DNA from: Lacrimispora xylanolytica
GTDB lineage: Bacteria; Bacillota; Clostridia; Lachnospirales; Lachnospiraceae
Assembly (NCBI RefSeq): GCF_026723765.1
Contig: NZ_CP113524.1
Coordinates: forward strand, 1-64,000
DNA length: 64,000 nt
Reading direction: 5' to 3'
This document shows positions 8,454 through 17,407 of this stretch, piece after piece. Position numbers and translations under genes: made by a program. Positions within the stretch are counted from its first letter, which is position 1. Every line of letters starts with the position of its first letter. Under the pieces are notes generated by a model. The model did no database searches, was not told the DNA's origin, and saw only the letters and a list, made by a program, of their open reading frames with translations.

Positions 8454-8588
8454 ATGAAAATGACGTTTCAGCCAAAGAAGAGACAGAGATCCAAAGTTCA
8501 TGGCTTCAGAGCCAGAATGAGCACTCCGGGCGGAAGAAAAGTTTTAGCTGCCAGAAGAGCAAAAGGAAGAGCAAAATTATCAGCTTAA
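8454..8588 (+). CDS. rpmH: 50S ribosomal protein L34
   Basis: L34 is a small basic protein of the large ribosomal subunit. The 44-residue product has the family signature [18 protein letters not shown] followed by [17 protein letters not shown]. The ATG at 8454 has AGAGGAGG 12 bases upstream. A longer in-frame reading from 8364 starts inside the promoter and is rejected. It is first in the conserved rpmH-rnpA-yidD-yidC-khpB cluster, transcribed away from dnaA. Confidence 0.98.
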   Translation: MKMTFQPKKRQRSKVHGFRARMSTPGGRKVLAARRAKGRAKLSA

Positions 8589-8660
8589 TGGACCAGGCCG
8601 CAATTAATTGTGGCCTTTTCTTTTCTCAAATTCCAGATAAACGGAAAAGGAAAGATTTTT

Positions 8661-9008
8661 ATGAAACATTTTAATTCGATCAAGAAAAATAAGGATTTTC
8701 AGGCTGTTTATCAGAATGGGAAATCCTATGCCAATAAGCTTCTTGTGATGTATGTAAAAAAGACGGACATGCCTAAATCAAGGATTGGAATATCCGTCAG
8801 CAAGAAGGTTGGAAACAGCGTTGTGAGGCATCATATAACCAGATTAATCAGAGAAAGCTTCAGGCTTCATGAGGACATGGTGGAGGCCGGGTTAGACATC
8901 GTAGTCGTTGCCAGGGCGGCGGCAAAGGAAGAAAATTACAAAACAATCGAAAGTGCATATTTGCACTTGTGCGGACTTCATAACATTATAAAAAAAGAAT
9001 CGAAGTGA
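8661..9008 (+). CDS. rnpA: Ribonuclease P protein component
   Basis: This is the basic protein partner of the RNase P RNA, which removes 5' leaders from pre-tRNAs. The 115-residue product starts at 8661 ([18 protein letters not shown]), with AAGGAAAG upstream; the in-frame extension to 8610 is rejected. The RNR-type motif appears as [21 protein letters not shown] near residues 45-66. Histidines replace the more common N/R pair at 'VRHHITR', still within family variation. It lies 72 bp after rpmH and 4 bp before yidD. Confidence 0.97.
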   Translation: MKHFNSIKKNKDFQAVYQNGKSYANKLLVMYVKKTDMPKSRIGISVSKKVGNSVVRHHITRLIRESFRLHEDMVEAGLDIVVVARAAAKEENYKTIESAYLHLCGLHNIIKKESK

Positions 9009-9012
9009 TCTT

Positions 9013-9228
9013 ATGGTGAAAAAAGTCATGATTTTGTTGATCAGAGGATATCAGAAATATCTCTCTCCCCTTAAAATAAGAACTCACTGCATATACACGC
9101 CTACGTGCTCTCAATACGCCATTGAAGCACTTAATAAGTATGGCGTGTTGAAAGGTACGTTTTTGGCTTGCTATCGGATTCTTCGCTGTAATCCGTTTGC
9201 AAAAGGCGGTTATGATCCAGTTCCGTAA
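9013..9228 (+). CDS. yidD: Membrane protein insertion efficiency factor YidD
   Basis: YidD is a small amphipathic, membrane-associated protein that helps YidC-dependent membrane insertion. The 71-residue product shows the family signature [11 protein letters not shown] near residue 10. The cysteine-containing core [11 protein letters not shown] follows near 26, and [14 protein letters not shown] ends the protein. It is translationally tight with rnpA (4 bp) and precedes yidC by 19 bp, the common order. Confidence 0.96.
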   Translation: MVKKVMILLIRGYQKYLSPLKIRTHCIYTPTCSQYAIEALNKYGVLKGTFLACYRILRCNPFAKGGYDPVP

Positions 9229-9247
9229 GAGATGAGGAGGTAGTTCA

Positions 9248-10531
9248 TTGGAATTCTTAGTACTGACTAAGGTAGGGGGCATTCTGGGCCCATTTGCAAC
9301 TGTTCTGGGTGTTATCATGGATTGGCTGTTCCAGCTGACCAGCACATTTGGAATCCAGAATATTGGTTTATGTATTATCTTATTTACTCTCGTAACAAAG
9401 CTTCTTATGTTCCCTCTGACGTTAAAGCAGCAGAAATCTTCCAAGCTGATGAGCGTCATGCAGCCGGAAATTCAGGCCGTACAGGCAAAGTATAAAGGAA
9501 AAACTGACCAGGAATCCATGCGCAGACAAAACGTAGAGGTTCAGGCAGTTTACGAGAAATACGGAACTTCCATGACAGGTGGATGCATTCAGCTAGTCAT
9601 TCAGATGCCTATCCTGTTTGCTCTTTATCAGGTAATCTATCAGATTCCTGCATATGTACCAAGCGTAAAGCGTGTATTTGAAAATGTTGTTACTGCCATT
9701 GGTTCTTTAAATGTAAACCATGTAGAGGTGCTAAAGCAGTTTGCAACGGATAATAAGATAAATCTTACAAGAGTCCACGACATGTCCACAAGCAATGGAA
9801 TGGTAGACTTTTTGTATCAGTTAAATCCCACACAGTGGAATCAGCTTCAGGATTTATTCCCAAGTGTGAAAGATGTGATTGCAACCAATGCTGCACAGAT
9901 TGCCCATATGAATTCCTTTTTGGGAATCAATCTTGCGTCAACTCCATCAAGCGTTATTTTCCCGGCTGGAGGCGGTTTTCATTTCAGCCTCGCGATTCTG
10001 ATTCCGGTTTTTGCCGGTGTCAGCCAGTGGTTCAGTGCTAGGCTTATGACAGTCAACCAGGCTCAGCCCCAGAAGGCAGGCGATGAGGGGAATGCTATGG
10101 CTCAGTCCATGAAGATGATGAATACGGTTATGCCGCTGATGTCTGTTTTCTTCTGTTTTACATTTCCAGCTGGTATCGGTATCTACTGGATTGCCTCCAG
10201 TGTGTTCCAGATTATCCAGCAGCTTGCAGTAAACCGTCATTTAAACCGCATCGATATGGATGAGATGATTAAGAAGAACGTGGAAAAGGCTAACGCAAAG
10301 CGTGCAAAGAAAGGCCTTCCTCCTCAGCGAGTTTCCCATAATGCGACCGCTAATTTAAAGAATCTTCAGGCCGCTGCTGAGAAAGAAGAAGCTGATATGG
10401 ATGTGAAGAAGGAAAAAATCAAAGAGCAGGTCAAAGCCTCCAATGATTATTACAATAAGGATTCTTCCAATCCAAACAGTCTTTCATCAAAAGCAAGGAT
10501 GGTACAGAAGTTTAACGAAAAGCAAAAATAG
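9248..10531 (+). CDS. yidC: Membrane protein insertase YidC/Oxa1
   Basis: YidC inserts and folds membrane proteins, alone or with SecYEG. The 427-residue product begins with a TTG codon at 9248 behind a strong GAGGAGG, and no ATG fits better. Hydrophobic segments lie near residues 10-25, 30-58 (IGLCIILFTLVTKLLMFPL, with the conserved basic groove residue), 110-130, 235-260 and 290-325. Between the second and third insertase helices is a soluble loop of about 100 residues (about 132-235), so the protein is much longer than the 260-residue Bacillus SpoIIIJ. It has no lipobox cysteine. The C-terminal 90 residues are a charged K/E-rich cytoplasmic tail, likely ribosome-contacting. Confidence 0.95.
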   Translation: MEFLVLTKVGGILGPFATVLGVIMDWLFQLTSTFGIQNIGLCIILFTLVTKLLMFPLTLKQQKSSKLMSVMQPEIQAVQAKYKGKTDQESMRRQNVEVQAVYEKYGTSMTGGCIQLVIQMPILFALYQVIYQIPAYVPSVKRVFENVVTAIGSLNVNHVEVLKQFATDNKINLTRVHDMSTSNGMVDFLYQLNPTQWNQLQDLFPSVKDVIATNAAQIAHMNSFLGINLASTPSSVIFPAGGGFHFSLAILIPVFAGVSQWFSARLMTVNQAQPQKAGDEGNAMAQSMKMMNTVMPLMSVFFCFTFPAGIGIYWIASSVFQIIQQLAVNRHLNRIDMDEMIKKNVEKANAKRAKKGLPPQRVSHNATANLKNLQAAAEKEEADMDVKKEKIKEQVKASNDYYNKDSSNPNSLSSKARMVQKFNEKQK

Positions 10532-10545
10532 CAGGAGGGTGACCT

Positions 10546-11211
10546 ATGGATATGATTACAGTTTCAGCAAAAAGCGTTGATGAAGCGATTACAAAGGCAT
10601 TAATCGAATTAGAGACAACCAGTGACAAACTGGAGTATGAAATTGTTGATAAGGGCAGTAATGGTATTCTGGGATTTATCGGCCAAAAACCTGCTGTCAT
10701 CCGTGCAAAGAAGAAGGAAACTCTGGAAGATAAAGCGGAATCATTTCTTTCTGATGTGTTTGGAGCCATGGACCTTGTGGTCAACATGGAGATTTCCTAC
10801 CATGCAGGTGACAGAGAGCTTTCCATCGTTATGTCAGGTGATGACATGGGCATATTGATTGGTAAGAGAGGACAGACCTTAGATTCCTTACAGTATCTGG
10901 TGAGCCTAGTAGTAAACAAAGAGAGCGATGATTATATCCGGGTGAAGCTGGATACGGAAAATTACAGAGAGAGACGAAAAGAAACACTTGAAACTCTCGC
11001 AAAAAATATCGCTTACAAGGTAAAACGTACCAAACGTAATGTTTCCCTGGAGCCGATGAATCCTTATGAGAGAAGAATCATTCACTCCGCACTTCAAAAT
11101 GACAAGTTCGTTGTTACCAGAAGTGAAGGAGAGGAACCATTCAGACATGTTGTGATATCTCTGAAAAGAGAATATCCAAAAAAGGACCGGTATCAGGAAA
11201 AGGATAAATAG
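10546..11211 (+). CDS. khpB: RNA-binding protein KhpB (Jag)
   Basis: KhpB/Jag is a small RNA-binding protein linked to cell elongation control and sRNA chaperoning. The 221-residue product has three domains: Jag_N (residues 1-55, ITVSAKSVDEAITKAL, then GSNGILGFIGQKPA), a KH domain near 75-150 with the GxxG loop IGKRGQTLDSLQ, and an R3H domain near 155-215 (NPYERRIIHSAL). It follows yidC by 14 bp with a GGAGG site. A weak terminator follows, so the rpmH operon may end here. Confidence 0.95.
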   Translation: MDMITVSAKSVDEAITKALIELETTSDKLEYEIVDKGSNGILGFIGQKPAVIRAKKKETLEDKAESFLSDVFGAMDLVVNMEISYHAGDRELSIVMSGDDMGILIGKRGQTLDSLQYLVSLVVNKESDDYIRVKLDTENYRERRKETLETLAKNIAYKVKRTKRNVSLEPMNPYERRIIHSALQNDKFVVTRSEGEEPFRHVVISLKREYPKKDRYQEKDK

Positions 11212-11224
11212 TCAATCAACAATG

Positions 11225-11264
11225 AGGGGTTGGGGCTGTCGGAAGGCACCTCACCCCTTTTCCT
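11225..11264 (+). terminator. Weak intrinsic terminator after khpB
   Basis: A 6-bp stem (aggggt 11225-11230 with acccct 11253-11258) extended by partial pairing inside is followed by a CTTTTCCTT run. Imperfect, so read-through into mnmE is plausible. Confidence 0.5.
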
Positions 11265-11283
11265 TATAAACAGGTGAAAGAAA

Positions 11284-12663
11284 ATGAAGATGAATACAAT
11301 TGCGGCTATCGCCACTGCCATGTCAAGTTCCGGGATCGGAATCGTGAGAATCAGCGGCGAGGAGTCATTTCAGATTATAGATAAGATTTTTAAGGCAAAG
11401 GGAAGCGGGAATAAAAAGCTTTCCACGGAACCTTCCCACACCATCCATTATGGTTATATTTATGATGGAGATGAAATGGTGGACGAAGTTCTGGTCATGA
11501 TAATGAGAGGTCCTAAAAGCTTTACGGCTGAGGATACCATTGAGATTGACTGTCATGGCGGTGTTCTTGTAACAAAGCGGATCCTTGAGACTGTGTTAAA
11601 GCACGGAGCAAGACCAGCGGAGCCGGGAGAATTTACAAAGCGGGCCTTTTTAAATGGAAGGGTGGATTTGACCCAGGCGGAGGCAGTGATTGATGTTATC
11701 AATGCCAAGAACCAATATGCCCTCAAATCTTCTGTGAGCCAGCTGGAAGGCTCTGTATCCAGGCGCATTAAGGATATGAGAGAAAAGATTATATATCATA
11801 TTGCATTGATTGAATCAGCTCTTGATGATCCGGAACATATTTCTTTAGAAGGCTATGGAGATACTCTTTTAGAAACGTTATCACCCTTAAAGGATGAGAT
11901 TCAAAGCCTCATTCGTTCCGCGGATAACGGAAGAGTCCTTTCCGAAGGAATTGAGACGGTGATTCTTGGAAAGCCAAATGCAGGAAAATCTTCTCTTTTA
12001 AATGTTCTGGTGGGAGAGGAGAGAGCCATTGTAACGGATATTGCCGGAACCACCAGAGATACCTTAAGGGAGCAGATTCGTTTAGAGGAGTTAAGCCTTA
12101 ACATCATTGATACGGCGGGGATTCGCGAGACTGAAGATTTGGTAGAAAAAATCGGGGTCGAGAAAGCCAGGTCAGCGGCAGAGGGAGCGGACTTAATCAT
12201 TTATGTGGTGGATGGTTCCCGTGATCTTGATGAAAATGATCATGAGATTATAGATTTTATTCAGGATAAAAAGGCACTTGTTCTTTTAAATAAAACGGAT
12301 CTTGATCCGGTTGTAACGAAGGAAAGGCTGGAATCCTTAACAAACCATCCAGTCATTTTAATTTCTGCAAAGGAAAGAACCGGTATCAAGGATCTGGAGG
12401 AAGAGATTACCTCTATGTTTTATGAAGGGAAGCTGGATTTTAACGATCAGGTGTATATCACCAATGTAAGACATAAAAATGCCCTGGCAGAAGCCCTAAA
12501 GAGCCTTTCTATGGTAGAGCAGAGCGTGAGAAATGAGATGCCGGAGGACTTCTATTCCATTGATTTGATGGATGCTTATGAGCAGTTAGGAACCATCCTG
12601 GGAGAATCGGTAGAGGATGACCTGGTAAATGAAATATTTAAAAAGTTTTGTATGGGAAAATAG
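11284..12663 (+). CDS. mnmE: tRNA modification GTPase MnmE
   Basis: MnmE, with MnmG, installs the carboxymethylaminomethyl group on U34 of certain tRNAs. The 459-residue product has the N-terminal tetrahydrofolate-binding domain (residues 1-118), a helical domain, and an inserted G domain. The G domain shows G1 GKPNAGKSS near 223, G2 GTTRDT near 248, G3 DTAGIRE near 270 and G4 NKTD near 336. The C terminus is CMGK, the invariant CxGK motif. Two ATGs are in tandem (11284 and 11290); either could initiate. mnmG follows 53 bp downstream. Confidence 0.97.
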   Translation: MKMNTIAAIATAMSSSGIGIVRISGEESFQIIDKIFKAKGSGNKKLSTEPSHTIHYGYIYDGDEMVDEVLVMIMRGPKSFTAEDTIEIDCHGGVLVTKRILETVLKHGARPAEPGEFTKRAFLNGRVDLTQAEAVIDVINAKNQYALKSSVSQLEGSVSRRIKDMREKIIYHIALIESALDDPEHISLEGYGDTLLETLSPLKDEIQSLIRSADNGRVLSEGIETVILGKPNAGKSSLLNVLVGEERAIVTDIAGTTRDTLREQIRLEELSLNIIDTAGIRETEDLVEKIGVEKARSAAEGADLIIYVVDGSRDLDENDHEIIDFIQDKKALVLLNKTDLDPVVTKERLESLTNHPVILISAKERTGIKDLEEEITSMFYEGKLDFNDQVYITNVRHKNALAEALKSLSMVEQSVRNEMPEDFYSIDLMDAYEQLGTILGESVEDDLVNEIFKKFCMGK

Positions 12664-12716
12664 AGTCAATATACCTTTAGCCCAGATAAGGGCACGAAAG
12701 AGGAAGGGAGAATCAA

Positions 12717-14645
12717 ATGCAGTATTTAGAAGAATCATATGATGTTGTGGTCGTTGGTGCCGGCCACGCAGGCTGCGAGGCATCCTTGGCCTGCGCACGC
12801 CTTGGCCTTGAGACCATTGTGTTTACCGTTAGTGTCGACAGCATTGCCTTAATGCCCTGCAATCCCAATATCGGAGGAAGCTCCAAAGGACATCTAGTCC
12901 GGGAGCTTGATGCCCTTGGCGGGGAAATGGGAAAAAATATAGATAAAACCTTTATTCAGTCTAAGATGCTTAACCAGTCCAAGGGTCCTGCAGTGCATTC
13001 CCTTCGGGCACAGGCGGATAAGCAGGATTATTCCAGGGAAATGAGACGGACCTTAGAGCGTACGGAGCATCTGACCATACGTCAGGCAGAGGTAACAGAA
13101 ATTATGACGGAAGATGGAGCCATTGCAGGCGTAAAGACATATTCCGGAGCTATTTATCGTTGTAAGGCGGTTGTTTTGGCCACAGGAACGTATTTAAAGG
13201 CAAGATGCATCTACGGCGACGTAAGCGAGTATACAGGCCCTAACGGCTTAAAGGCCGCCAATTACTTAACGGAGTCCTTAAAAGCTCATGGAATTGAAAT
13301 GCTGCGGTTTAAAACAGGTACTCCTGCCAGAGTGGATAAAAAGAGCGTGGATTTCTCCAAAATGGAAGAGCAGCTTGGAGATGAGAGAGTGGTACCATTT
13401 TCTTTTTCCACGGATCCGGAGACCATCCAGAAGGAGCAGATTTCCTGCTGGCTTACTTATACCAACGAAAAGACTCATGGAATTATCCGGGAGAATTTAG
13501 ACCGTTCTCCTCTCTATTCCGGAGCCATTGAAGGTACCGGGCCGAGATACTGCCCATCCATTGAAGATAAGGTAGTGAAGTTCCCGGACAAGGACCGCCA
13601 TCAGGTGTTTGTTGAGCCGGAGGGAATCTATACCAATGAGATGTATTTAGGCGGCATGTCAAGCTCACTTCCTGAGGATGTCCAGTACGCCATGTACCGC
13701 ACGGTACCAGGCCTTGAGAATGTGAAAATCGTTCGTAATGCCTATGCCATAGAATATGACTGCATCAATTCCAGACAGCTTAAGCCTACACTGGAATTTA
13801 AGGGGATAGACGGACTCTTTAGCGGCGGACAGTTTAATGGAAGCTCTGGCTATGAGGAAGCGGCTGTACAGGGCTTTATGGCTGGAGTCAATGCTGCTAT
13901 GAAGGTTCTTGGCAGGGAGCCCAAGATTCTTGACCGTTCCCAGGCTTATATTGGAGTTCTTATTGACGATCTGGTAACCAAGGAAAATCATGAGCCATAC
14001 CGTATGATGACCTCAAGAGCGGAATACCGTTTGCTTCTTCGCCAGGACAATGCGGATCTGCGTCTCATGAAGATAGGCCATGACATCGGCCTTATCACAG
14101 AAGAACAGTATGAGAACCTTCTTAAGAAGGAACAGTCCATAGAAACAGAGATGAAACGTCTGGAGTCTACCAATGTGGGAGCATCCAGAGAGATTCAGGA
14201 ATTTTTAGAAGCAAATGGGAGCACACCTTTAAAAACAGGAACCACCTTGGCAGAATTGGTAAGAAGACCAGAGCTTAATTATATTATGTTAACTAAAATA
14301 GATAAAAACAGACCAGAGCTTCCATGGGATGTGGCTCAGCAGGTAGATATCAACATCAAGTATGATGGTTATATCCGAAGACAAAAGCAACAGGTCTCCC
14401 AGTATAAGAAGCTGGAAAATAAGAAACTGGATGTAACCTTTGATTATGAAACGGTCAAAGGATTGAGGCGTGAGGCCATCCAGAAATTAAATCTTTATAA
14501 GCCAATGTCAATTGGACAGGCATCCAGAATCTCCGGAGTATCACCGGCTGACATTTCTGTATTGCTGGTGTATTTAGAACAGCTTAGGTATCAGAAGAGC
14601 CAGGAAAAGAAGGAGGGGGAAGGCAGCCATGATGGAGAGCTTTAA
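12717..14645 (+). CDS. mnmG: tRNA uridine-5-carboxymethylaminomethyl modification enzyme MnmG (GidA)
   Basis: MnmG is the FAD- and NADH-binding partner of MnmE. The 642-residue product has the dinucleotide-binding motif [14 protein letters not shown] near residue 10. The GidA signatures [17 protein letters not shown] (near 52) and RYCPSIEDK (near 275) follow, then [18 protein letters not shown] near 367. A C-terminal helical domain contacts MnmE. It starts at 12717 behind GAAGGGAG. Its last 17 bases overlap rsmG, suggesting translational coupling. Confidence 0.98.
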   Translation: MQYLEESYDVVVVGAGHAGCEASLACARLGLETIVFTVSVDSIALMPCNPNIGGSSKGHLVRELDALGGEMGKNIDKTFIQSKMLNQSKGPAVHSLRAQADKQDYSREMRRTLERTEHLTIRQAEVTEIMTEDGAIAGVKTYSGAIYRCKAVVLATGTYLKARCIYGDVSEYTGPNGLKAANYLTESLKAHGIEMLRFKTGTPARVDKKSVDFSKMEEQLGDERVVPFSFSTDPETIQKEQISCWLTYTNEKTHGIIRENLDRSPLYSGAIEGTGPRYCPSIEDKVVKFPDKDRHQVFVEPEGIYTNEMYLGGMSSSLPEDVQYAMYRTVPGLENVKIVRNAYAIEYDCINSRQLKPTLEFKGIDGLFSGGQFNGSSGYEEAAVQGFMAGVNAAMKVLGREPKILDRSQAYIGVLIDDLVTKENHEPYRMMTSRAEYRLLLRQDNADLRLMKIGHDIGLITEEQYENLLKKEQSIETEMKRLESTNVGASREIQEFLEANGSTPLKTGTTLAELVRRPELNYIMLTKIDKNRPELPWDVAQQVDINIKYDGYIRRQKQQVSQYKKLENKKLDVTFDYETVKGLRREAIQKLNLYKPMSIGQASRISGVSPADISVLLVYLEQLRYQKSQEKKEGEGSHDGEL

Positions 14646-15360
14646 AGAGCAGTTTCAGGAAGAGTTGAACTTATTAAATATAAAATTAGAAGATAATCAA
14701 TTAAAGCAATTTTATGATTATTTTGAATTATTAGTCGAATGGAATGAATTCATGAATCTTACGGCGATAACGGAAATGGGAGAAGTGATTACAAAGCATT
14801 TTGCAGACAGCCTTTCCCTCATAAAGTCGGTGAAGGATTTGAAGGAAAAGGAGTATAAGATAATTGATGTAGGTACTGGGGCGGGATTTCCTGGTATTCC
14901 ACTGAAAATAGCTTTTCCTCAATTAGAGATTACACTCATGGATTCTCTGAATAAAAGAGTAAAGTTTTTAAATGAAGTAATTGATAAACTGGGGTTAAAG
15001 GGAATACAGGCAATGCATGGAAGAGCCGAAGATATGGGACGTGATAAGAAGCATAGAGGACAATACGATCTTTGTGTTTCAAGGGCAGTTGCAAACCTTA
15101 GTACTTTGTCCGAGTACTGTATGCCCTTTGTAAAAGTAGGGGGTGCCTTTATTCCCTATAAGTCAGGGAAGATAGAAGAGGAGTTGGGAGCAGCCAAGCA
15201 TGCAGTATTTTTACTTGGAGGTAAGGTAGAAGGGTTAGAGACATTTTTACTTCCTGGTACGGATGCAGAAAGGTCCTTAGTGATCATTCGTAAGAATAGC
15301 GAGACCTCTGGCAAGTATCCAAGGAAAGCTGGAATGCCATCAAAAGAACCGTTAAAATAA
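14629..15360 (+). CDS. rsmG: 16S rRNA (guanine-527-N7)-methyltransferase RsmG (GidB)
   Basis: RsmG methylates G527 of 16S rRNA using S-adenosylmethionine; in other species its loss gives low-level streptomycin resistance. The 243-residue product shows [20 protein letters not shown] near residue 42 and the SAM-binding loop [16 protein letters not shown] near 82. [17 protein letters not shown] follows near 145. It overlaps mnmG and is followed immediately by two parS sites. AAGGAGG inside mnmG serves as its ribosome site. Confidence 0.97.
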   Translation: MMESFKEQFQEELNLLNIKLEDNQLKQFYDYFELLVEWNEFMNLTAITEMGEVITKHFADSLSLIKSVKDLKEKEYKIIDVGTGAGFPGIPLKIAFPQLEITLMDSLNKRVKFLNEVIDKLGLKGIQAMHGRAEDMGRDKKHRGQYDLCVSRAVANLSTLSEYCMPFVKVGGAFIPYKSGKIEEELGAAKHAVFLLGGKVEGLETFLLPGTDAERSLVIIRKNSETSGKYPRKAGMPSKEPLK

Positions 15361-15361
15361 A

Positions 15362-15377
15362 TGTTTCACGTGAAACA
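15362..15377. other. parS: parS centromere site 1
   Basis: A perfect 16-bp palindrome TGTTTCACGTGAAACA, the canonical ParB-binding site, one base after the rsmG stop. Confidence 0.97.
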
Positions 15378-15381
15378 TCCA

Positions 15382-15395
15382 GGAGCATGTGCTCC
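15382..15395. repeat. Palindrome between parS sites
   Basis: A 14-bp palindrome, ggagca-tg-tgctcc, lies between parS 1 and parS 2. Its function is unknown; it may be the stem of a small hairpin downstream of rsmG. Confidence 0.55.
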
Positions 15396-15410
15396 ACTGT
15401 TAAACAGGGA

Positions 15411-15426
15411 TGTTTCACGTGAAACA
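15411..15426. other. parS: parS centromere site 2
   Basis: A second perfect TGTTTCACGTGAAACA, 49 bp after the first. It is followed by TTTTTT, so its RNA hairpin could also end transcription of rsmG. Confidence 0.97.
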
Positions 15427-15455
15427 TTTTTTGTATATACATTTATAGAATTGGT

Positions 15456-16406
15456 TTAAACAAAAAACATCTGGATGGTATGGAGTAGCTCGGCAGGATT
15501 TTCCAATTGTGGTAAATACTTGGAATTATTTATAAATGAGCTTTCTATGGCCGGATTGTATCTTTGATATTCGTGAATGATATCTTCCATATTTTCAACA
15601 TCCTTACCACCTACGATATAGATGCTGTTATCAATTTTCTTTAAAGGATTAACAATGTTGCACTTGGTGTAATTACAGGTAACGCTTGCATATAAGGATT
15701 TTGGAGAATCCCCAAGGTGGGCGGATTCATAATAGGTATCAATCATGGAGTTTTTTACAGAGTAGGGGTTGGAAAAATAATCTTTTGTAAATTCCTCTTT
15801 GATGGCCTGCTTGCTGGTAGCAATGTTAAAGAGCAGCGTTCCGATGATAGGTAAATCTAAAATGAATTTATAGACCTTGCTATGCTTGTTGGGAATCTGA
15901 CTGCACATCAATAGACTGTCTGGATTAATCAGCATAAGTTGGTCAAATAATTCGGGAGCATTGTTACATGCCATCACTGCCAGAGCAGAAGAGGAACCAG
16001 TAGCAATTACATTGGTCCGATGTCCAATTTCGGATTTAATAAAATCTGAAATCATCTGCACGTAAAGATAATTGGTGTAAGTAAGGTCTGGCTTTTCAGA
16101 TCTTCCACATCCTAAGAGATCAATGGCATAGACTGTGTAGTGATCCTTCAGACTATTGATCATCTGATTCCATTCTACGCCGCTTCCGTGAGCGGATAAA
16201 TTGTGAATTAATAATAGTGGTTTTCCAGTTCCTGTTTTTGTATAATGAATATTGCCGAAGCGCCATTTATAACAATGAGCCTTCGTATCAGATAATAGAT
16301 TTTTGGAGGTTGCAGATAGTTTAATACATTTATTAATGACAGCAGTAGCAGCTGCGGCACTGGCGGATAAAACGAGAAGAGTCAGTAATTTGTTCTTTGT
16401 TTTCAT
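15456..16406 (-). CDS. Membrane-anchored alpha/beta-hydrolase-fold protein with altered catalytic triad
   Basis: The 316-residue product has an N-terminal hydrophobic anchor (residues 7-25, LLTLLVLSASAAAATAV). An alpha/beta hydrolase fold follows: oxyanion region LLLIHNLSAHGSG near 65, the strand-turn DLLGCGRSEKPD near 96, and the nucleophile elbow ATGSSSAL with Ser139. The acid is Asp269 in VGGKD. Where family members have a catalytic His in a K-H-L-P-Q-L-E-type motif, this protein has SKYLPQLENP, with Tyr297. It may be an inactive or repurposed hydrolase. It runs opposite to its neighbours, inserted between rsmG and parA and flanked by parS sites. GGGAGG precedes the ATG. Confidence 0.75.
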   Translation of the reverse strand: MKTKNKLLTLLVLSASAAAATAVINKCIKLSATSKNLLSDTKAHCYKWRFGNIHYTKTGTGKPLLLIHNLSAHGSGVEWNQMINSLKDHYTVYAIDLLGCGRSEKPDLTYTNYLYVQMISDFIKSEIGHRTNVIATGSSSALAVMACNNAPELFDQLMLINPDSLLMCSQIPNKHSKVYKFILDLPIIGTLLFNIATSKQAIKEEFTKDYFSNPYSVKNSMIDTYYESAHLGDSPKSLYASVTCNYTKCNIVNPLKKIDNSIYIVGGKDVENMEDIIHEYQRYNPAIESSFINNSKYLPQLENPAELLHTIQMFFV

Positions 16407-16505
16407 TATTTCCCTCCTAATGTAGAATAATCTCTTCCTATTATAATATAATCAATATGGACTTACAACGGCAAACATATTAATTTATTCTTAAGCTTGG
16501 TAAAA

Positions 16506-16521
16506 TGTTTCACGTGAAACA
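16506..16521. other. parS: parS centromere site 3
   Basis: A third perfect TGTTTCACGTGAAACA, in the divergent gap between the hydrolase and parA. Confidence 0.97.
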
Positions 16522-16634
16522 TTTTTTATAAATTCTGTATTTTTTTTACAGGAAACCATAGGAAAAAAAAATAAAGTATGCTATACTCTAGTTTGAACTG
16601 CAATTTCCGGATGTTATACAGGAGAAAACGAATA

Positions 16635-17405
16635 ATGGGAAGAATCATTGCGATAGCAAACCAGAAAGGCGGAGTCGGTAAAACGACTACTGCAATCAAT
16701 TTGTCCGCATGTCTTGCTGAGGCTGGACAACGGGTATTAGCTGTGGATTTTGATCCACAGGGAAATGAAACCAGCGGGCTTGGAATTGAAAAAAGCACCG
16801 TGGAAAAAACCATCTATGATCTGCTGGTAGGAGAGTGTGAAATTGATGAATGTCTGATTACCAATGTCCAGGATAACCTGGATTTACTTCCCTCTAATGT
16901 AGAGTTGGCAGGAGCTGAAATTGAGCTGTTGGAAATCGAGAACAAAGAAAATCTCCTTAAAACATATCTTGAAAAAGTCAAGAAAAACTATGATTTCATT
17001 ATCATAGATTGTCCCCCATCACTTAATTTATTGACAATCAATGCCTTAACCGCCGCAAACACTGTTTTAGTGCCGATTCAATGTGAATATTATGCTCTGG
17101 AAGGGTTGAGCCAGGTACTAAAAACCGTAGGTTTGGTAAAGAAAAAGCTGAATCCTTCCTTAGAAATGGAAGGCGTTGTCTTTACTATGTACGATGCCAG
17201 GACAAATCTTTCCCTGGAAGTTGTGGAAAGCGTAAAGAATAATTTAAATCAAAATATCTATAAAACCATTATACCCAGAAATGTCAGACTGGCGGAAGCT
17301 CCCAGTCATGGAATGCCAATCAATTTATATGATTCCAGATCAGCCGGAGCAGAAAGCTACCGGTTACTGGCGGCCGAAGTAATAAGCAGAGGAGAAGATA
17401 TCTAG
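16635..17405 (+). CDS. parA: Chromosome-partitioning ATPase ParA (Soj)
   Basis: ParA is a deviant Walker-type ATPase that binds DNA non-specifically and moves or loads ParB-parS complexes; Soj also modulates DnaA in Bacillus. The 256-residue product starts at 16635 (MGRIIAIANQKGGVGKTTT), with the signature lysine near residue 11 and the P-loop lysine at 16. An in-frame extension to 16578 is rejected because it lacks a ribosome site and precedes the conserved N terminus. Walker B is IIIDCPPSLNLL near 118. parB starts two bases after its stop. A TATACT element at 16582-16587 may be the -10 box. Confidence 0.97.
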   Translation: MGRIIAIANQKGGVGKTTTAINLSACLAEAGQRVLAVDFDPQGNETSGLGIEKSTVEKTIYDLLVGECEIDECLITNVQDNLDLLPSNVELAGAEIELLEIENKENLLKTYLEKVKKNYDFIIIDCPPSLNLLTINALTAANTVLVPIQCEYYALEGLSQVLKTVGLVKKKLNPSLEMEGVVFTMYDARTNLSLEVVESVKNNLNQNIYKTIIPRNVRLAEAPSHGMPINLYDSRSAGAESYRLLAAEVISRGEDI

Positions 17406-17407
17406 AT

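Noticed and set aside
13483-13668. Minus-strand frames inside mnmG (also 13278-13478 and 13665-13991)
   Set aside because: They lie wholly within a well-conserved gene on the other strand and show no family features.
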